From assembly GCF_005876955.1 (NCBI RefSeq), contig NZ_SSCL01000005.1:1-64000 (forward strand): DNA of 64,000 nucleotides, written 5' to 3'. This DNA is from Sinomonas gamaensis (lineage in GTDB: Bacteria > Actinomycetota > Actinomycetes > Actinomycetales > Micrococcaceae). The notes beneath the pieces were generated by a model. It did no database searches. It was not told the DNA's origin and was given only the letters and a program-made list of their open reading frames with translations. The translations under genes and the position numbers were made by a program. Numbering within the stretch: position 1 is the stretch's first letter; each line of letters opens with the position of its first letter. Shown here piece by piece: positions 46,039-53,649 of the stretch.

Positions 46039-47205
46039 TCAGTCGAGCACGATACCCGTGCCTTCGCCCCTGCCCAGCGCGACGGGCCGTACTTCGCCGA
46101 ATCCGCGCACATTCTGGACCTCGAGAGGGGTGAGCACGAAGCGCGGGTCGTCGCCGAGCACGCCCGCGGTCAGGTCGTCCACGAGGACCTGACCGGGCGC
46201 GGCGATCGCGGTGAGCCGGGCGGCCAGGTTCACGGTGGGCCCGTAGATGTCGCCGAGACGGCTGAGGACCCGGCCCCACACCATCGCGACCCTGCCCTCG
46301 GGGAGCCGCTCGTCCGCGGCAATCTCCCGGGAAAGGGCCAGGGCGATCTCCGCGCCCGCCGTCGGCGTCTCGGCGATGTAGAGGACTTCGTCTCCGACCG
46401 TCTTGACGAGCCGGCCGCCGCCCACCGAGATCACCTCGGCGCACTTGTTCTCGAAGGTCTGCACGAGCCGGGCCAACGTCTTCTCGTTCATCCGACGCGA
46501 AAGGCTCGTATACGAGACGAGGTCGGCGAACCCGACGGACCGGGCCAACGGCAGCGGCGCGTCGTCCTCGCCGCCGGTGCGGCCCTCCTCGCTGGCCTCG
46601 AGGCCCTGCTTCGCTCGGACGGCAAGGCGCTGGACTCCGGCGCTGAGCTGCCGGCGCCAGGAGTAGACGAGCATCTCCTCGAGGGGCTCGATGAGCCTCG
46701 GCAGCTCCGCGACCAGGCGGACGCGCGCCTCGGCGTCGGAGATCCCGTGGGTCACGACCATGTCCTCGACAAGGGCCTCGACCTGCCAGACCACCATGCG
46801 GTCCGTCATCTGTCCGATGGCCCGGGTCACCGAAATCGCCGCGTCCTCGGTGAGCACGCCCTCGCGGACGAGCTTGGGCATGATCTTGAGGTGCTCGAGA
46901 TCCTCGGCGGTGAACGCGAGGTCGTCGTCCGTGAAGTTCGGCATGCCGAGAGCACGCCAGAGCTTGCGGGCCGAGAAGAGGGACAGGCCCACCCCCTGCG
47001 CTACGTCGCGGCGCTTGAGGGTCCGCTCGCCGCCGAGCAGAAGGTTCTCGAGAGCCCGCGCGGCCCGACGATAGTCGATTCCCGCGGCTGGATCGTCCTG
47101 GCCGTCCTCGAGAGGGCCCGCGAGTTCGTCGAGGGTCCCCGAGCCCACGGGGAGGTCGGCGGGCATGGGGGGAGGCAGCTCGTCGTCCATCGCTTCGCCC
47201 TCCAT
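46039..47205 (-). CDS. class III adenylate cyclase with N-terminal regulatory domain (Rv1264-like)
   Basis: The 388-residue soluble cyclase has an N-terminal helical domain (LKRRDVAQGVGLSLFSARKLW and the following 130 residues) that resembles the autoinhibitory, pH-sensing domain of mycobacterial Rv1264. The catalytic domain keeps metal Asp residues in VGFADLVSYTSLSRRM and KTVGDEVLYIAE, the adenine Lys in LVKTVGDE, and transition-state Asn/Arg in YGPTVNLAARL. ATG at 47205 overlaps the upstream gene by one base. The product would be cAMP, possibly in response to acid. pH control is inferred from the homologue only. Confidence 0.9.
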   Translation of the reverse strand: MEGEAMDDELPPPMPADLPVGSGTLDELAGPLEDGQDDPAAGIDYRRAARALENLLLGGERTLKRRDVAQGVGLSLFSARKLWRALGMPNFTDDDLAFTAEDLEHLKIMPKLVREGVLTEDAAISVTRAIGQMTDRMVVWQVEALVEDMVVTHGISDAEARVRLVAELPRLIEPLEEMLVYSWRRQLSAGVQRLAVRAKQGLEASEEGRTGGEDDAPLPLARSVGFADLVSYTSLSRRMNEKTLARLVQTFENKCAEVISVGGGRLVKTVGDEVLYIAETPTAGAEIALALSREIAADERLPEGRVAMVWGRVLSRLGDIYGPTVNLAARLTAIAAPGQVLVDDLTAGVLGDDPRFVLTPLEVQNVRGFGEVRPVALGRGEGTGIVLD

Positions 47206-47774
47206 CAGTCCTCGCCCAGCATGCGCGGCGCAGCGCCGTCGTCCGTGCCCGGAAACCCATACTCCGCCGGCAATTCGTCGATCGCATCCAGCACGAGCCG
47301 GCGGAAGCTGCGCACGTCGGGCACGTCGTCGAGCCTGAGGCTTGCCGCCTGCCCCGTGGACAAGGTTATCGAACCCGAGTGGGCGAAGGACTGAAGAATC
47401 GACTGGGTGACGGCAACGTCCTGAACCATGGCGAGGGGCAGTTCGCGATCGTGGCGCCGGAACCCGCGCTGCCTCCGGAGGACGCGTCGGCTCGTGAGGA
47501 TGTAGTGCAGCGAGGACCATTCCGCGAGCCGGCGGAGCGGATAGATGACCAGGATCCAGGCGCCCAGAACGGCTGGCACGAGCGAGAGCCAGGGCCCCGT
47601 GCCCCAGGGGAGCCACGGGATGAGGGTGTCCAGATGGCCCTTGTTGAGCCACCCCGCGGCAAACGACGCGACGCCGCACACGAGCACCCCGACGACCGCG
47701 GGAATCACGAGCACGGAACCATGTCGCCGGGTATTCACGATCACCTGCTCCCCTGGGGCGAGCAGCTTACGCAT
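47205..47774 (-). CDS. bacterial PH-domain membrane protein
   Basis: The 189-residue protein has two N-terminal membrane spans (VIPAVVGVLVCGVASFAAGW and LVPAVLGAWILVIYPL). A bPH2-type domain follows (LHYILTSRRVLRRQRGFRRHDRELPL, then VAVTQSILQSFAHSGSITL), typical of YdbS/YdbT-like bacterial PH proteins. ATG at 47774 overlaps the end of birA by 8 bp. Its stop overlaps the cyclase start (TGATG), so it may couple membrane state to the cyclase, but this is speculation. Confidence 0.85.
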   Translation of the reverse strand: MRKLLAPGEQVIVNTRRHGSVLVIPAVVGVLVCGVASFAAGWLNKGHLDTLIPWLPWGTGPWLSLVPAVLGAWILVIYPLRRLAEWSSLHYILTSRRVLRRQRGFRRHDRELPLAMVQDVAVTQSILQSFAHSGSITLSTGQAASLRLDDVPDVRSFRRLVLDAIDELPAEYGFPGTDDGAAPRMLGED

Positions 47775-48663
47775 AGCCGCCATCGGCTGGGCGGAGATGA
47801 ACGACGTCGCCCGCGGACACCGCGTGCCGCTCGCCGCCGTCCTCAACGACCTGCAGCGCACCGTGCCCATCGAGCCCCGTGGCCCGCCCCTCGAGCCTGC
47901 GGCCGCCCGGGAGTTCGACGCGCACCCTGCGACCGAGGGTGATGGTCGCGTCCTGAACCCGCGAGAGCAGCGTCTGGCCGCCCAGCAGCGGCGCGTCAGC
48001 GTTGCCGTGGACGGCACAGAAGCCGCGGTAGTAGCGGGCGAACTCCTCGAGATACGCGATCAGCAGGCCGGTCCGATCCACGGGACGGCCAGCGGCGAGG
48101 CTCGCCGAGGTTGCGGTGGGGACGGGCAGCTCGTCCTTGGTCAGCGACACATTGATGCCGGTGCCGAGCACGACGGCGGGCGGCTCGCCGTGCACTCCCG
48201 GCGCGAGGTGGGCGAGGATCCCCGACACCTTCAGGCCGTCGACCACCACGTCATTGGGCCACTTGAGGGCGGATTCGAGCCCCGCCACGCCGGCGAGAGC
48301 CTCCCGCAGCGCCAGCGCCGCGAGTGGAGAGAACCAGGAGTAGGACTGCGTCGGGAGGGGGCGGCCGCCCGGTCCGTGGGGACGCAGGAGGATCGAGACG
48401 GCGAGGGAAGCCCCCGAGGGCGACTCCCATGGCCGGTGCAGGCGACCCTGGCCCTGAGTCTGGTTTTCCGCGACGAGGACCGCGAGGTCCCCCCATTCCT
48501 CTGCCTCGGCGCTGGCCAGGCGCATGAGCTCGGTATTGGTCGAGCCGATCTCGTCGAGGATCTGGACCCGGGACAGCCCGGCGCGCACCACGAAGTCGGC
48601 ACCGAGGCGCGATCGGTCGAGGGGGCCGCGAGCGGGCGCCTGCACGGGGGTGTCGTGATCCAT
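47767..48663 (-). CDS. birA: biotin-[acetyl-CoA-carboxylase] ligase BirA, class I
   Basis: The 298-residue monofunctional biotin protein ligase lacks the N-terminal DNA-binding domain of E. coli BirA, so it is not a repressor. It biotinylates AccBC. Motifs are ILDEIGSTNTELMRLA, ENQTQGQGRLHRPWESPSG (the biotinyl-AMP loop, normally GRGRxGR), KWPNDVVVDGLKVSGIL and VVLGTGINVSL. The second position of the loop is Gln instead of the usual Arg. It leads the minus-strand run down to the GNAT gene and is divergent from accD across the SDR gene. Confidence 0.93.
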   Translation of the reverse strand: MDHDTPVQAPARGPLDRSRLGADFVVRAGLSRVQILDEIGSTNTELMRLASAEAEEWGDLAVLVAENQTQGQGRLHRPWESPSGASLAVSILLRPHGPGGRPLPTQSYSWFSPLAALALREALAGVAGLESALKWPNDVVVDGLKVSGILAHLAPGVHGEPPAVVLGTGINVSLTKDELPVPTATSASLAAGRPVDRTGLLIAYLEEFARYYRGFCAVHGNADAPLLGGQTLLSRVQDATITLGRRVRVELPGGRRLEGRATGLDGHGALQVVEDGGERHAVSAGDVVHLRPADGGYA

Positions 48664-48726
48664 ACCGGAATCCTAGCGAGCGAGGGCGTTGCCCCGGGGG
48701 CGAATCGGGCCGCGCGGAATCAGCTG

Positions 48727-49596
48727 TCAGAGGAAGATGTCCCGCACGAGCTGCTCCTCGCCGGCGCCCAGGCTGTAACGGGAGAAGTCCGTCACCCCGG
48801 CGCCTCGAAGCGCCTCCTCGTCCGTGAAGAAGTTGCCCGTGGTGAGGCGTGGGTCGCTCGTGAGGATCGCGTGGGCGGCGTCTGCAACGATCTCGGGACT
48901 CCGGGACGCATGCGCCATCGCCTGGCCCCCGGGGAGGTTGCGGATCGCCGCCGTGTCGATGAGGGTGCAGGGCCACAGCGAGTTGACGCCGATGCCGTCT
49001 CCTCTGAGCTCCTCCGCGAGGCCGAGGGTGACGAGGCTCATGGCGTACTTCGCCATGGTGTACCCGAGATGCTCGCCCGCCCATTTGGGGTCGAGGTTGA
49101 GCGGCGGGGAGAGCGTGAGGATGTGCGGACCACGGCCCGCGCGCGCCGACTCCCGCAGCGCCGGGAGCGACAGCTTGGACAGGAGGAAGGTCCCGCGCGC
49201 GTTGATGTCCTGCATGAGGTCGTACCGCTTCATATCGAGCGCGTCGGTGCGCGAGAGATCGATCGCCGAGGCGTTGTTGACGACGACGTCGACCCCACCG
49301 AAGCGCTCGACGGCGCTCCCGACGGCGCGGGCTACGTCGTCGTCATGGCGCACATCCCCCACAATGGGGAGCGCCTGTCCGCCCGCGGCCTCGATGGCTG
49401 CCGCGGCGTCGAACACGGTGCCTGCGAGCTTGGGATGGGGCTCGGCGGTCTTCGCGAGGAGGACGAGGTTGGCCCCGTCACGGGCTGCGCGCAGCGCGAT
49501 GGCGAGTCCAATGCCGCGGCTCCCGCCGCTCATCAGGAGGGTTCGGCCGGCGAGGGTGGGCCGCGGCCCGATGCCGCCGGACGTGATCGTCGTCAT
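48727..49596 (-). CDS. short-chain dehydrogenase, HSDL2-like
   Basis: The 289-residue SDR has a Rossmann motif GGSRGIGLAIALRAARDG, NAS in VVVNNASAIDLS, a Ser region ILTLSPPLNLDPKW and the active-site YTMAKYAMSLVTLGLAEE. The sequence pattern matches the SDR subgroup of HSDL2-like proteins (LAKTAEPHPKLAGTVFDAAA), linked to fatty-acid metabolism. ATG at 49596 is chosen; it has a -10-like TACACT 7 nt upstream and no Shine-Dalgarno, and the frame extension to 49635 would cross the operator. It is divergent from accD. Confidence 0.9.
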   Translation of the reverse strand: MTTITSGGIGPRPTLAGRTLLMSGGSRGIGLAIALRAARDGANLVLLAKTAEPHPKLAGTVFDAAAAIEAAGGQALPIVGDVRHDDDVARAVGSAVERFGGVDVVVNNASAIDLSRTDALDMKRYDLMQDINARGTFLLSKLSLPALRESARAGRGPHILTLSPPLNLDPKWAGEHLGYTMAKYAMSLVTLGLAEELRGDGIGVNSLWPCTLIDTAAIRNLPGGQAMAHASRSPEIVADAAHAILTSDPRLTTGNFFTDEEALRGAGVTDFSRYSLGAGEEQLVRDIFL

Positions 49597-49603
49597 ACTG
49601 GTG

Positions 49604-49609
49604 AGTGTA
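49604..49609 (-). promoter_or_regulatory. -10-like hexamer of the SDR gene, leaderless candidate
   Basis: On the minus strand TACACT is followed by 7 nt and then ATG 49596. It lies directly beside the large palindrome at 49611-49640. Confidence 0.5.
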
Positions 49610-49610
49610 C

Positions 49611-49640
49611 GCCTCTTGTTACTGGTGAGTAACAAGAGGC
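49611..49640. promoter_or_regulatory. 30-bp palindromic operator over the SDR promoter
   Basis: GCCTCTTGTTAC and GTAACAAGAGGC form perfect 12-bp arms around TGGTGA. The inner part TTACT-N4-AGTAA is TetR-operator-like. The 11-mer TACTGGTGAGT occurs inside it (49620-49630) and again at 49596-49606 over the start codon, exactly 24 bp away. A regulator bound here would block the SDR promoter. Confidence 0.6.
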
Positions 49641-49693
49641 GGGCCGACGCCTTGCCGCGCGCCGCCGTCGTACGCGCTGCGGCAACGAGAAAT

Positions 49694-49708
49694 TGTAGGA
49701 TTCCTACA
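49694..49708. promoter_or_regulatory. 15-bp palindrome upstream of accD
   Basis: TGTAGGATTCCTACA is a perfect palindrome around one central base, about 100 bp before the accD start, in the SDR-accD divergent region. Likely an operator; the regulator is unknown. Confidence 0.5.
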
Positions 49709-49806
49709 CAAGCGGCCCGAACAGGGCTTACTAGACTTAGTTCACGGCTTCGCAGTTTGTGCGGAACCTACATCTGACCGAATGCTGACCGAGAGCTGGA
49801 GCGCGC

Positions 49807-51402
49807 GTGACCCACGACCTGACCACGACTGCAGGCAAGATCGCGGACTTCCGCGAGCGGCGAGCCGCCTCGCTCCTTCCGTCCGGTCCCGACGCCGTGG
49901 AGAAGCAGCACGCGCGGGGGAAGAACACCGCCCGCGAGCGGATTGAAATGCTCCTCGATGAAGACTCCTTCGTCGAGTTCGACGCGCTGGCAGTCCACCG
50001 GTCCACTGCTTTCGGCATGCAGAAGAACATGCAGAAGAAGAAGCCGCTCGGCGACGGCGTCGTCTCCGGGTACGGCACCGTCGATGGGCGCCTCGTGGCC
50101 GTCTACAGCCAGGAATTCTCGGTCTACGGCGGCTCGCTGAGCCAGGTCAACGGCGAGAAGATCGTCAAGGTCCAGGAGTTCGCGCTGCGCAACGGATGCC
50201 CCGTCGTGGGCATCAACGACGGCGGCGGGGCGCGCATCCAGGAGGGCGTCGCCTCCCTTGCGATGTTCGCGGACATCTTCCGGAACAACGTCGCGGCCTC
50301 GGGCGTCATCCCCCAGATATCGCTCATCATGGGCCCCTGCGCCGGCGGCGCCGCATACTCCCCCGCGCTCACCGACTACGTGGTCATGGTGGACAAGACG
50401 AGCCACATGTTCATCACCGGTCCGGACGTCATCAAGACGGTCACCGGCGAGGAAGTGGACATGGAGACGCTCGGCGGCGCGCGCCAGCACAACGCAACCA
50501 CCGGCACGGCCACGTACCTCGCCGCCGACGAGAAGGACGCGATCGAGTTCGTCCGCGAACTCCTCGACTACCTCCCCTCGAACAACCTCGTCGAGGCGCC
50601 CGTCCTCGATTCCGACCAGGAACTCGAGGAAACCGAGGAAGACCTGGCGCTCGACACCCTCGTCCCCGACGCGCCGACCCACGGCTACGACATGCGCCGG
50701 GTGATCGAGTCGATCCTGGACGATGCCGCGTTCCTCGAGATGCAGGCGCTCTACGCGCCCAACGTCATCATCGGCTACGGCCGCATGGAGGGCCACACCG
50801 TGGGGATCGTGGCGAACCAGCCGATCCAGTTCGCCGGCACGCTGGACATTGCCGCGTCCGAGAAGGCGGCACGGTTCGTGCGCCACTGCGACGCGTTCAA
50901 CATCCCGATCGTCACGCTGGTGGACGTCCCCGGCTTCCTCCCGGGCAAGGACCAGGAGTTCCAGGGCATCATCCGGCGCGGCGCGAAGCTCCTGTACGCG
51001 TACGCCGAGGCCACCGTTCCGAAGCTCACCGTCATCTGCCGCAAGGCCTACGGCGGCGCGTACATCGTCATGGGCTCGAAGAAGCTCGGCGCCGACCTCA
51101 ACTTCGCGTGGCCCACGGCGCAGATCGGCGTCATGGGCGCGCAGGGCGCCGTCAACATCCTGTACCGCCGCGACCTCGCGGCCGCCCAGCAGGAAGGCGC
51201 GGACGTCGAGGCCAAGCGCGCCGAGCTCATCCGCCACTACGAGGAGGAACTCCTCAACCCGTATCAGGCCGCGGAACTCGGGTACATCGACAGCGTGATC
51301 GCGCCGTCCGAGACCCGCGTGCAGCTCCTGCGCGGCCTCCGGGCCCTGCGCGACAAGCACGCTTCCATGCCCGCCAAGAAGCACGGGAACATCCCGCTGT
51401 GA
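49807..51402 (+). CDS. accD: acyl-CoA carboxylase beta (carboxyltransferase) subunit
   Basis: The 531-residue carboxyltransferase is of the AccD5/PccB type and transfers CO2 from biotin to acetyl- or propionyl-CoA. Oxyanion-stabilising Gly pairs lie in [20 protein letters not shown] and [20 protein letters not shown]. Other marks are [20 protein letters not shown] and [20 protein letters not shown]. Acyl specificity cannot be set by eye. GTG at 49807 has GGAG 5 nt upstream. Its stop overlaps the epsilon-subunit GTG (GTGA). It works with AccBC at 61396-63186. Confidence 0.95.
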   Translation: MTHDLTTTAGKIADFRERRAASLLPSGPDAVEKQHARGKNTARERIEMLLDEDSFVEFDALAVHRSTAFGMQKNMQKKKPLGDGVVSGYGTVDGRLVAVYSQEFSVYGGSLSQVNGEKIVKVQEFALRNGCPVVGINDGGGARIQEGVASLAMFADIFRNNVAASGVIPQISLIMGPCAGGAAYSPALTDYVVMVDKTSHMFITGPDVIKTVTGEEVDMETLGGARQHNATTGTATYLAADEKDAIEFVRELLDYLPSNNLVEAPVLDSDQELEETEEDLALDTLVPDAPTHGYDMRRVIESILDDAAFLEMQALYAPNVIIGYGRMEGHTVGIVANQPIQFAGTLDIAASEKAARFVRHCDAFNIPIVTLVDVPGFLPGKDQEFQGIIRRGAKLLYAYAEATVPKLTVICRKAYGGAYIVMGSKKLGADLNFAWPTAQIGVMGAQGAVNILYRRDLAAAQQEGADVEAKRAELIRHYEEELLNPYQAAELGYIDSVIAPSETRVQLLRGLRALRDKHASMPAKKHGNIPL

Positions 51403-51629
51403 GCGCGGAACGCCCAGCCGACGGAGCCGAGAACCCTCCGGCCCTGTTCTCCGTCACGCGCGGGAACCCCACGCCCGAGGAGCTCGCCGCGCTCACCGCG
51501 GTGCTTGCCGCCGTCGGCTCCTCCTCGGAGGAAGAGGCTGCGCCAGCCGCTCCGACGCGCCGTGAGCGCATCCGCCGCGCGACCCTCCGCCCGCGGCACA
51601 TGATGAACCAGCGGCGCGGGCGGTACTGA
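51399..51629 (+). CDS. accE: acyl-CoA carboxylase epsilon subunit
   Basis: The 76-residue protein ends in the usual Arg-rich tail. The central helix [21 protein letters not shown] is the conserved part of AccE/PccE proteins, which link the alpha and beta subunits of actinobacterial carboxylases and raise activity. GTG at 51399 overlaps the accD stop by 4 bp. The gene is small and has no in-frame ATG start, so it is easily missed. Confidence 0.88.
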   Translation: MSAERPADGAENPPALFSVTRGNPTPEELAALTAVLAAVGSSSEEEAAPAAPTRRERIRRATLRPRHMMNQRRGRY

Positions 51630-51670
51630 CCCTCCGGGACGCCTCCCGCCCGTCCCGTCTCCCCCCGTCC

Positions 51671-51734
51671 CCCTCGTTTGCGCCGTCACGTTTGCTGGGT
51701 GTGGACCCTGCGGAGCTGACGGCGCAACCGAGGG
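51671..51734. repeat. long intergenic inverted repeat after accE
   Basis: Arms of 18 nt (CCCTCGTTTGCGCCGTCA with TGACGGCGCAACCGAGGG, one mismatch) enclose 28 nt. A small hairpin, GTGCA-AAATC-TGCAC, follows at 51734-51748. It lies 40 bp after the accE stop and 57 bp before the DUF885 start and may terminate transcription. Confidence 0.6.
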
Positions 51735-51777
51735 TGCAAAATCTGCACGGGTTCTTTCACGTGTCGGGGTGTGCCGC

Positions 51778-51783
51778 TAGGCT
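51778..51783 (+). promoter_or_regulatory. -10-like hexamer, leaderless candidate for the DUF885 gene
   Basis: TAGGCT ends 7 nt before GTG 51791. GGAGG lies only 1 nt from the start codon, too close to act as Shine-Dalgarno. Confidence 0.45.
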
Positions 51784-51790
51784 CGGAGGC

Positions 51791-53497
51791 GTGACTCAGA
51801 ACACCCCAGACCTGCATCGCACCCCGACGAAGGTCGACGCCGTCGCCGAAACCTTCACCGACCGCTTCCTTGAGCTCAACCCGTCGCTCGCCACCGAACT
51901 CGGCTTTCCCGGCCACGAGACCGAGTACCCGGACTACTCCCCGGCCGGCCACGAGGCCAAGCTGGCGCTGTTCCGTGAGACGCTGGCGAACCTCGACGCG
52001 GTCGAGCCCACCGATGAGATCGACGAAGTCACGCTGGACGCGATGCGCGAGCGGCTCGGGCTCGAGATCGAGGAGCTCGAGAGCGGCTGGACCGTGGCCG
52101 AGCTGAACAACATCGACTCTCCCGCCCAGAACATCCGCGCGATCTTCGACCTCATGCCCACGGAGACGGCCGAGCAGTGGAGTCACATCGCGGGCAGGGC
52201 CGCCAACGTTCCCGCCGCGATCGACGGCTACATTGAGTCACTGCGCAGCGCCGCGGCCAGCGGCAAGGTTGCGGCCGCGCGCCAGGTTCGCGCCGTCGTC
52301 GGGCAGGCTCGGCAGTACGGTGCCGAGGGCACAGGATTCTTCGCGCGTCTGGCAGCCGACGCGAAGCTCGACGGCGGTTCACCGCTTCCCGACGACCTCA
52401 CCGCCGCCCTCGCGGCTGGGTGTGCCGCCGCCGCAGACGCTTACGGAAAGCTCGCGGAATTCCTCCAAGGCGAGCTCCTGGCGCAGGCTCCCGAGAAGGA
52501 CGCCGTGGGGCGCGAACGCTATTCCCTCGCCTCGCGCCGCTTCCTCGGCGCGACCGTGGACCTCGAGGAGACCTACGCGTGGGGCGTCGCGGAACTCGAC
52601 CGCATCATCGCTGAGCAGGAGACCGTCGCCGAGCAGATCAAGACGGGCGCCAGCATCGAGGAGGCCAAGAAGGCGCTCAACGAGGACCCGGCCCGTCAGC
52701 TCAAGGGGACCGACGCGCTGCGGGCATGGATGCAGGGCCTGTCCGATCGGGCGATCAACGACCTGGCAGGCACGCACTTCGACATCGCCGAGCCGATGCA
52801 CAAGCTCGAATGCAGGATCGCCCCGACCCACGACGGCGGCATCTACTACACCGCACCCTCGGACGACTTCTCCCGGCCCGGCCGCATGTGGTGGTCGGTG
52901 CCGGAGGGCGAGGACTCCTTCACCACGTGGTCGGAGACGACGACGGTCTATCACGAGGGCGTCCCGGGTCACCACCTGCAATGCTCGACGGCGGTCTACC
53001 GGCGAGAGCTGCTCAACCGCTGGCGCCGCCTCATCTGCTGGGTCTCCGGCCACGGCGAAGGCTGGGCGCTCTACGCGGAGCGGCTCATGGACGAGCTCGG
53101 ATACCTCGCCGATCCCGGCGACCGGATGGGCATGCTCGATGCGCAGAGGATGCGAGCGGCCCGAGTGGTGTTCGACATCGGTGTCCACCTCGAGCTCGAA
53201 GTGCCCGAGCGCTGGGGTGCTGGAACGTGGACCCCAGAGAAGGGCTACGACTTCCTCCGGGCCAATCTGGAGATCTCCGAAGGGCAGCTCGATTTCGAAT
53301 TCCACCGGTACCTCGGATGGCCGGGCCAGGCGCCGTCCTACAAGGTCGGCCAGCGGCTGTGGGAGCAGATCCGGTCCGACCTCGCCGCACGCGCCGAAGC
53401 CGAGGGCCGCGAGTTCGACCTCAAGGAGTTCCACACGAGGGCCCTCAACCTCGGTTCGGTTGGACTCGACACCCTCCGCCGCGCGCTCCTCGCCTGA
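51791..53497 (+). CDS. DUF885-family metallopeptidase-like protein
   Basis: The 568-residue soluble protein is of the DUF885 family. Its zinc-type motif HEGVPGHHLQ sits about two-thirds along, followed by GHGEGWALYAERLMDELGYL with the second-shell Glu, and GQAPSYKVGQ near the C-terminus. The family is related to M3/M32-like metallopeptidases but no natural substrate is established. There is no signal peptide. The GTG at 51791 is preferred over an upstream frame start at 51692, which lies inside the inverted repeat. A strong terminator follows. Confidence 0.88.
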   Translation: MTQNTPDLHRTPTKVDAVAETFTDRFLELNPSLATELGFPGHETEYPDYSPAGHEAKLALFRETLANLDAVEPTDEIDEVTLDAMRERLGLEIEELESGWTVAELNNIDSPAQNIRAIFDLMPTETAEQWSHIAGRAANVPAAIDGYIESLRSAAASGKVAAARQVRAVVGQARQYGAEGTGFFARLAADAKLDGGSPLPDDLTAALAAGCAAAADAYGKLAEFLQGELLAQAPEKDAVGRERYSLASRRFLGATVDLEETYAWGVAELDRIIAEQETVAEQIKTGASIEEAKKALNEDPARQLKGTDALRAWMQGLSDRAINDLAGTHFDIAEPMHKLECRIAPTHDGGIYYTAPSDDFSRPGRMWWSVPEGEDSFTTWSETTTVYHEGVPGHHLQCSTAVYRRELLNRWRRLICWVSGHGEGWALYAERLMDELGYLADPGDRMGMLDAQRMRAARVVFDIGVHLELEVPERWGAGTWTPEKGYDFLRANLEISEGQLDFEFHRYLGWPGQAPSYKVGQRLWEQIRSDLAARAEAEGREFDLKEFHTRALNLGSVGLDTLRRALLA

Positions 53498-53540
53498 GAT
53501 ATAAATCACATCTGAAAAGGGAATAATGTAACAATTCCCT

Positions 53541-53586
53541 GCGGTGGTGCGGGATTCCGGGGATTTACGGAATCCCGCATCACCGC
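53541..53586 (+). terminator. terminator after the DUF885 gene
   Basis: A 19-bp stem with one G-T pair (GCGGTGGTGCGGGATTCCG with CGGAATCCCGCATCACCGC) and an 8-nt loop is followed by GTTTAAGTAATATT. Confidence 0.8.
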
Positions 53587-53637
53587 GTTTAAGTAATATT
53601 TCTCAACAGAGATTCGATGTGTTATACGCCCGCATCC

Positions 53638-53643
53638 TATTGT
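53638..53643 (+). promoter_or_regulatory. -10-like hexamer, leaderless candidate for the symporter
   Basis: TATTGT ends 6 nt before GTG 53650; no Shine-Dalgarno sequence is present. Confidence 0.45.
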
Positions 53644-53649
53644 GCTGCG

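Noticed and set aside
46016-47287. Large minus-strand frame fused ahead of the PP2C phosphatase
   Set aside because: It is the antiframe of the cyclase, Arg/Gly-rich and without motifs. The PP2C domain begins at 46015.
47206-47679. N-terminal extension of the adenylate cyclase
   Set aside because: The extra residues are the wrong frame of the PH-domain gene. ATG 47205 matches the family length and overlaps the upstream stop.
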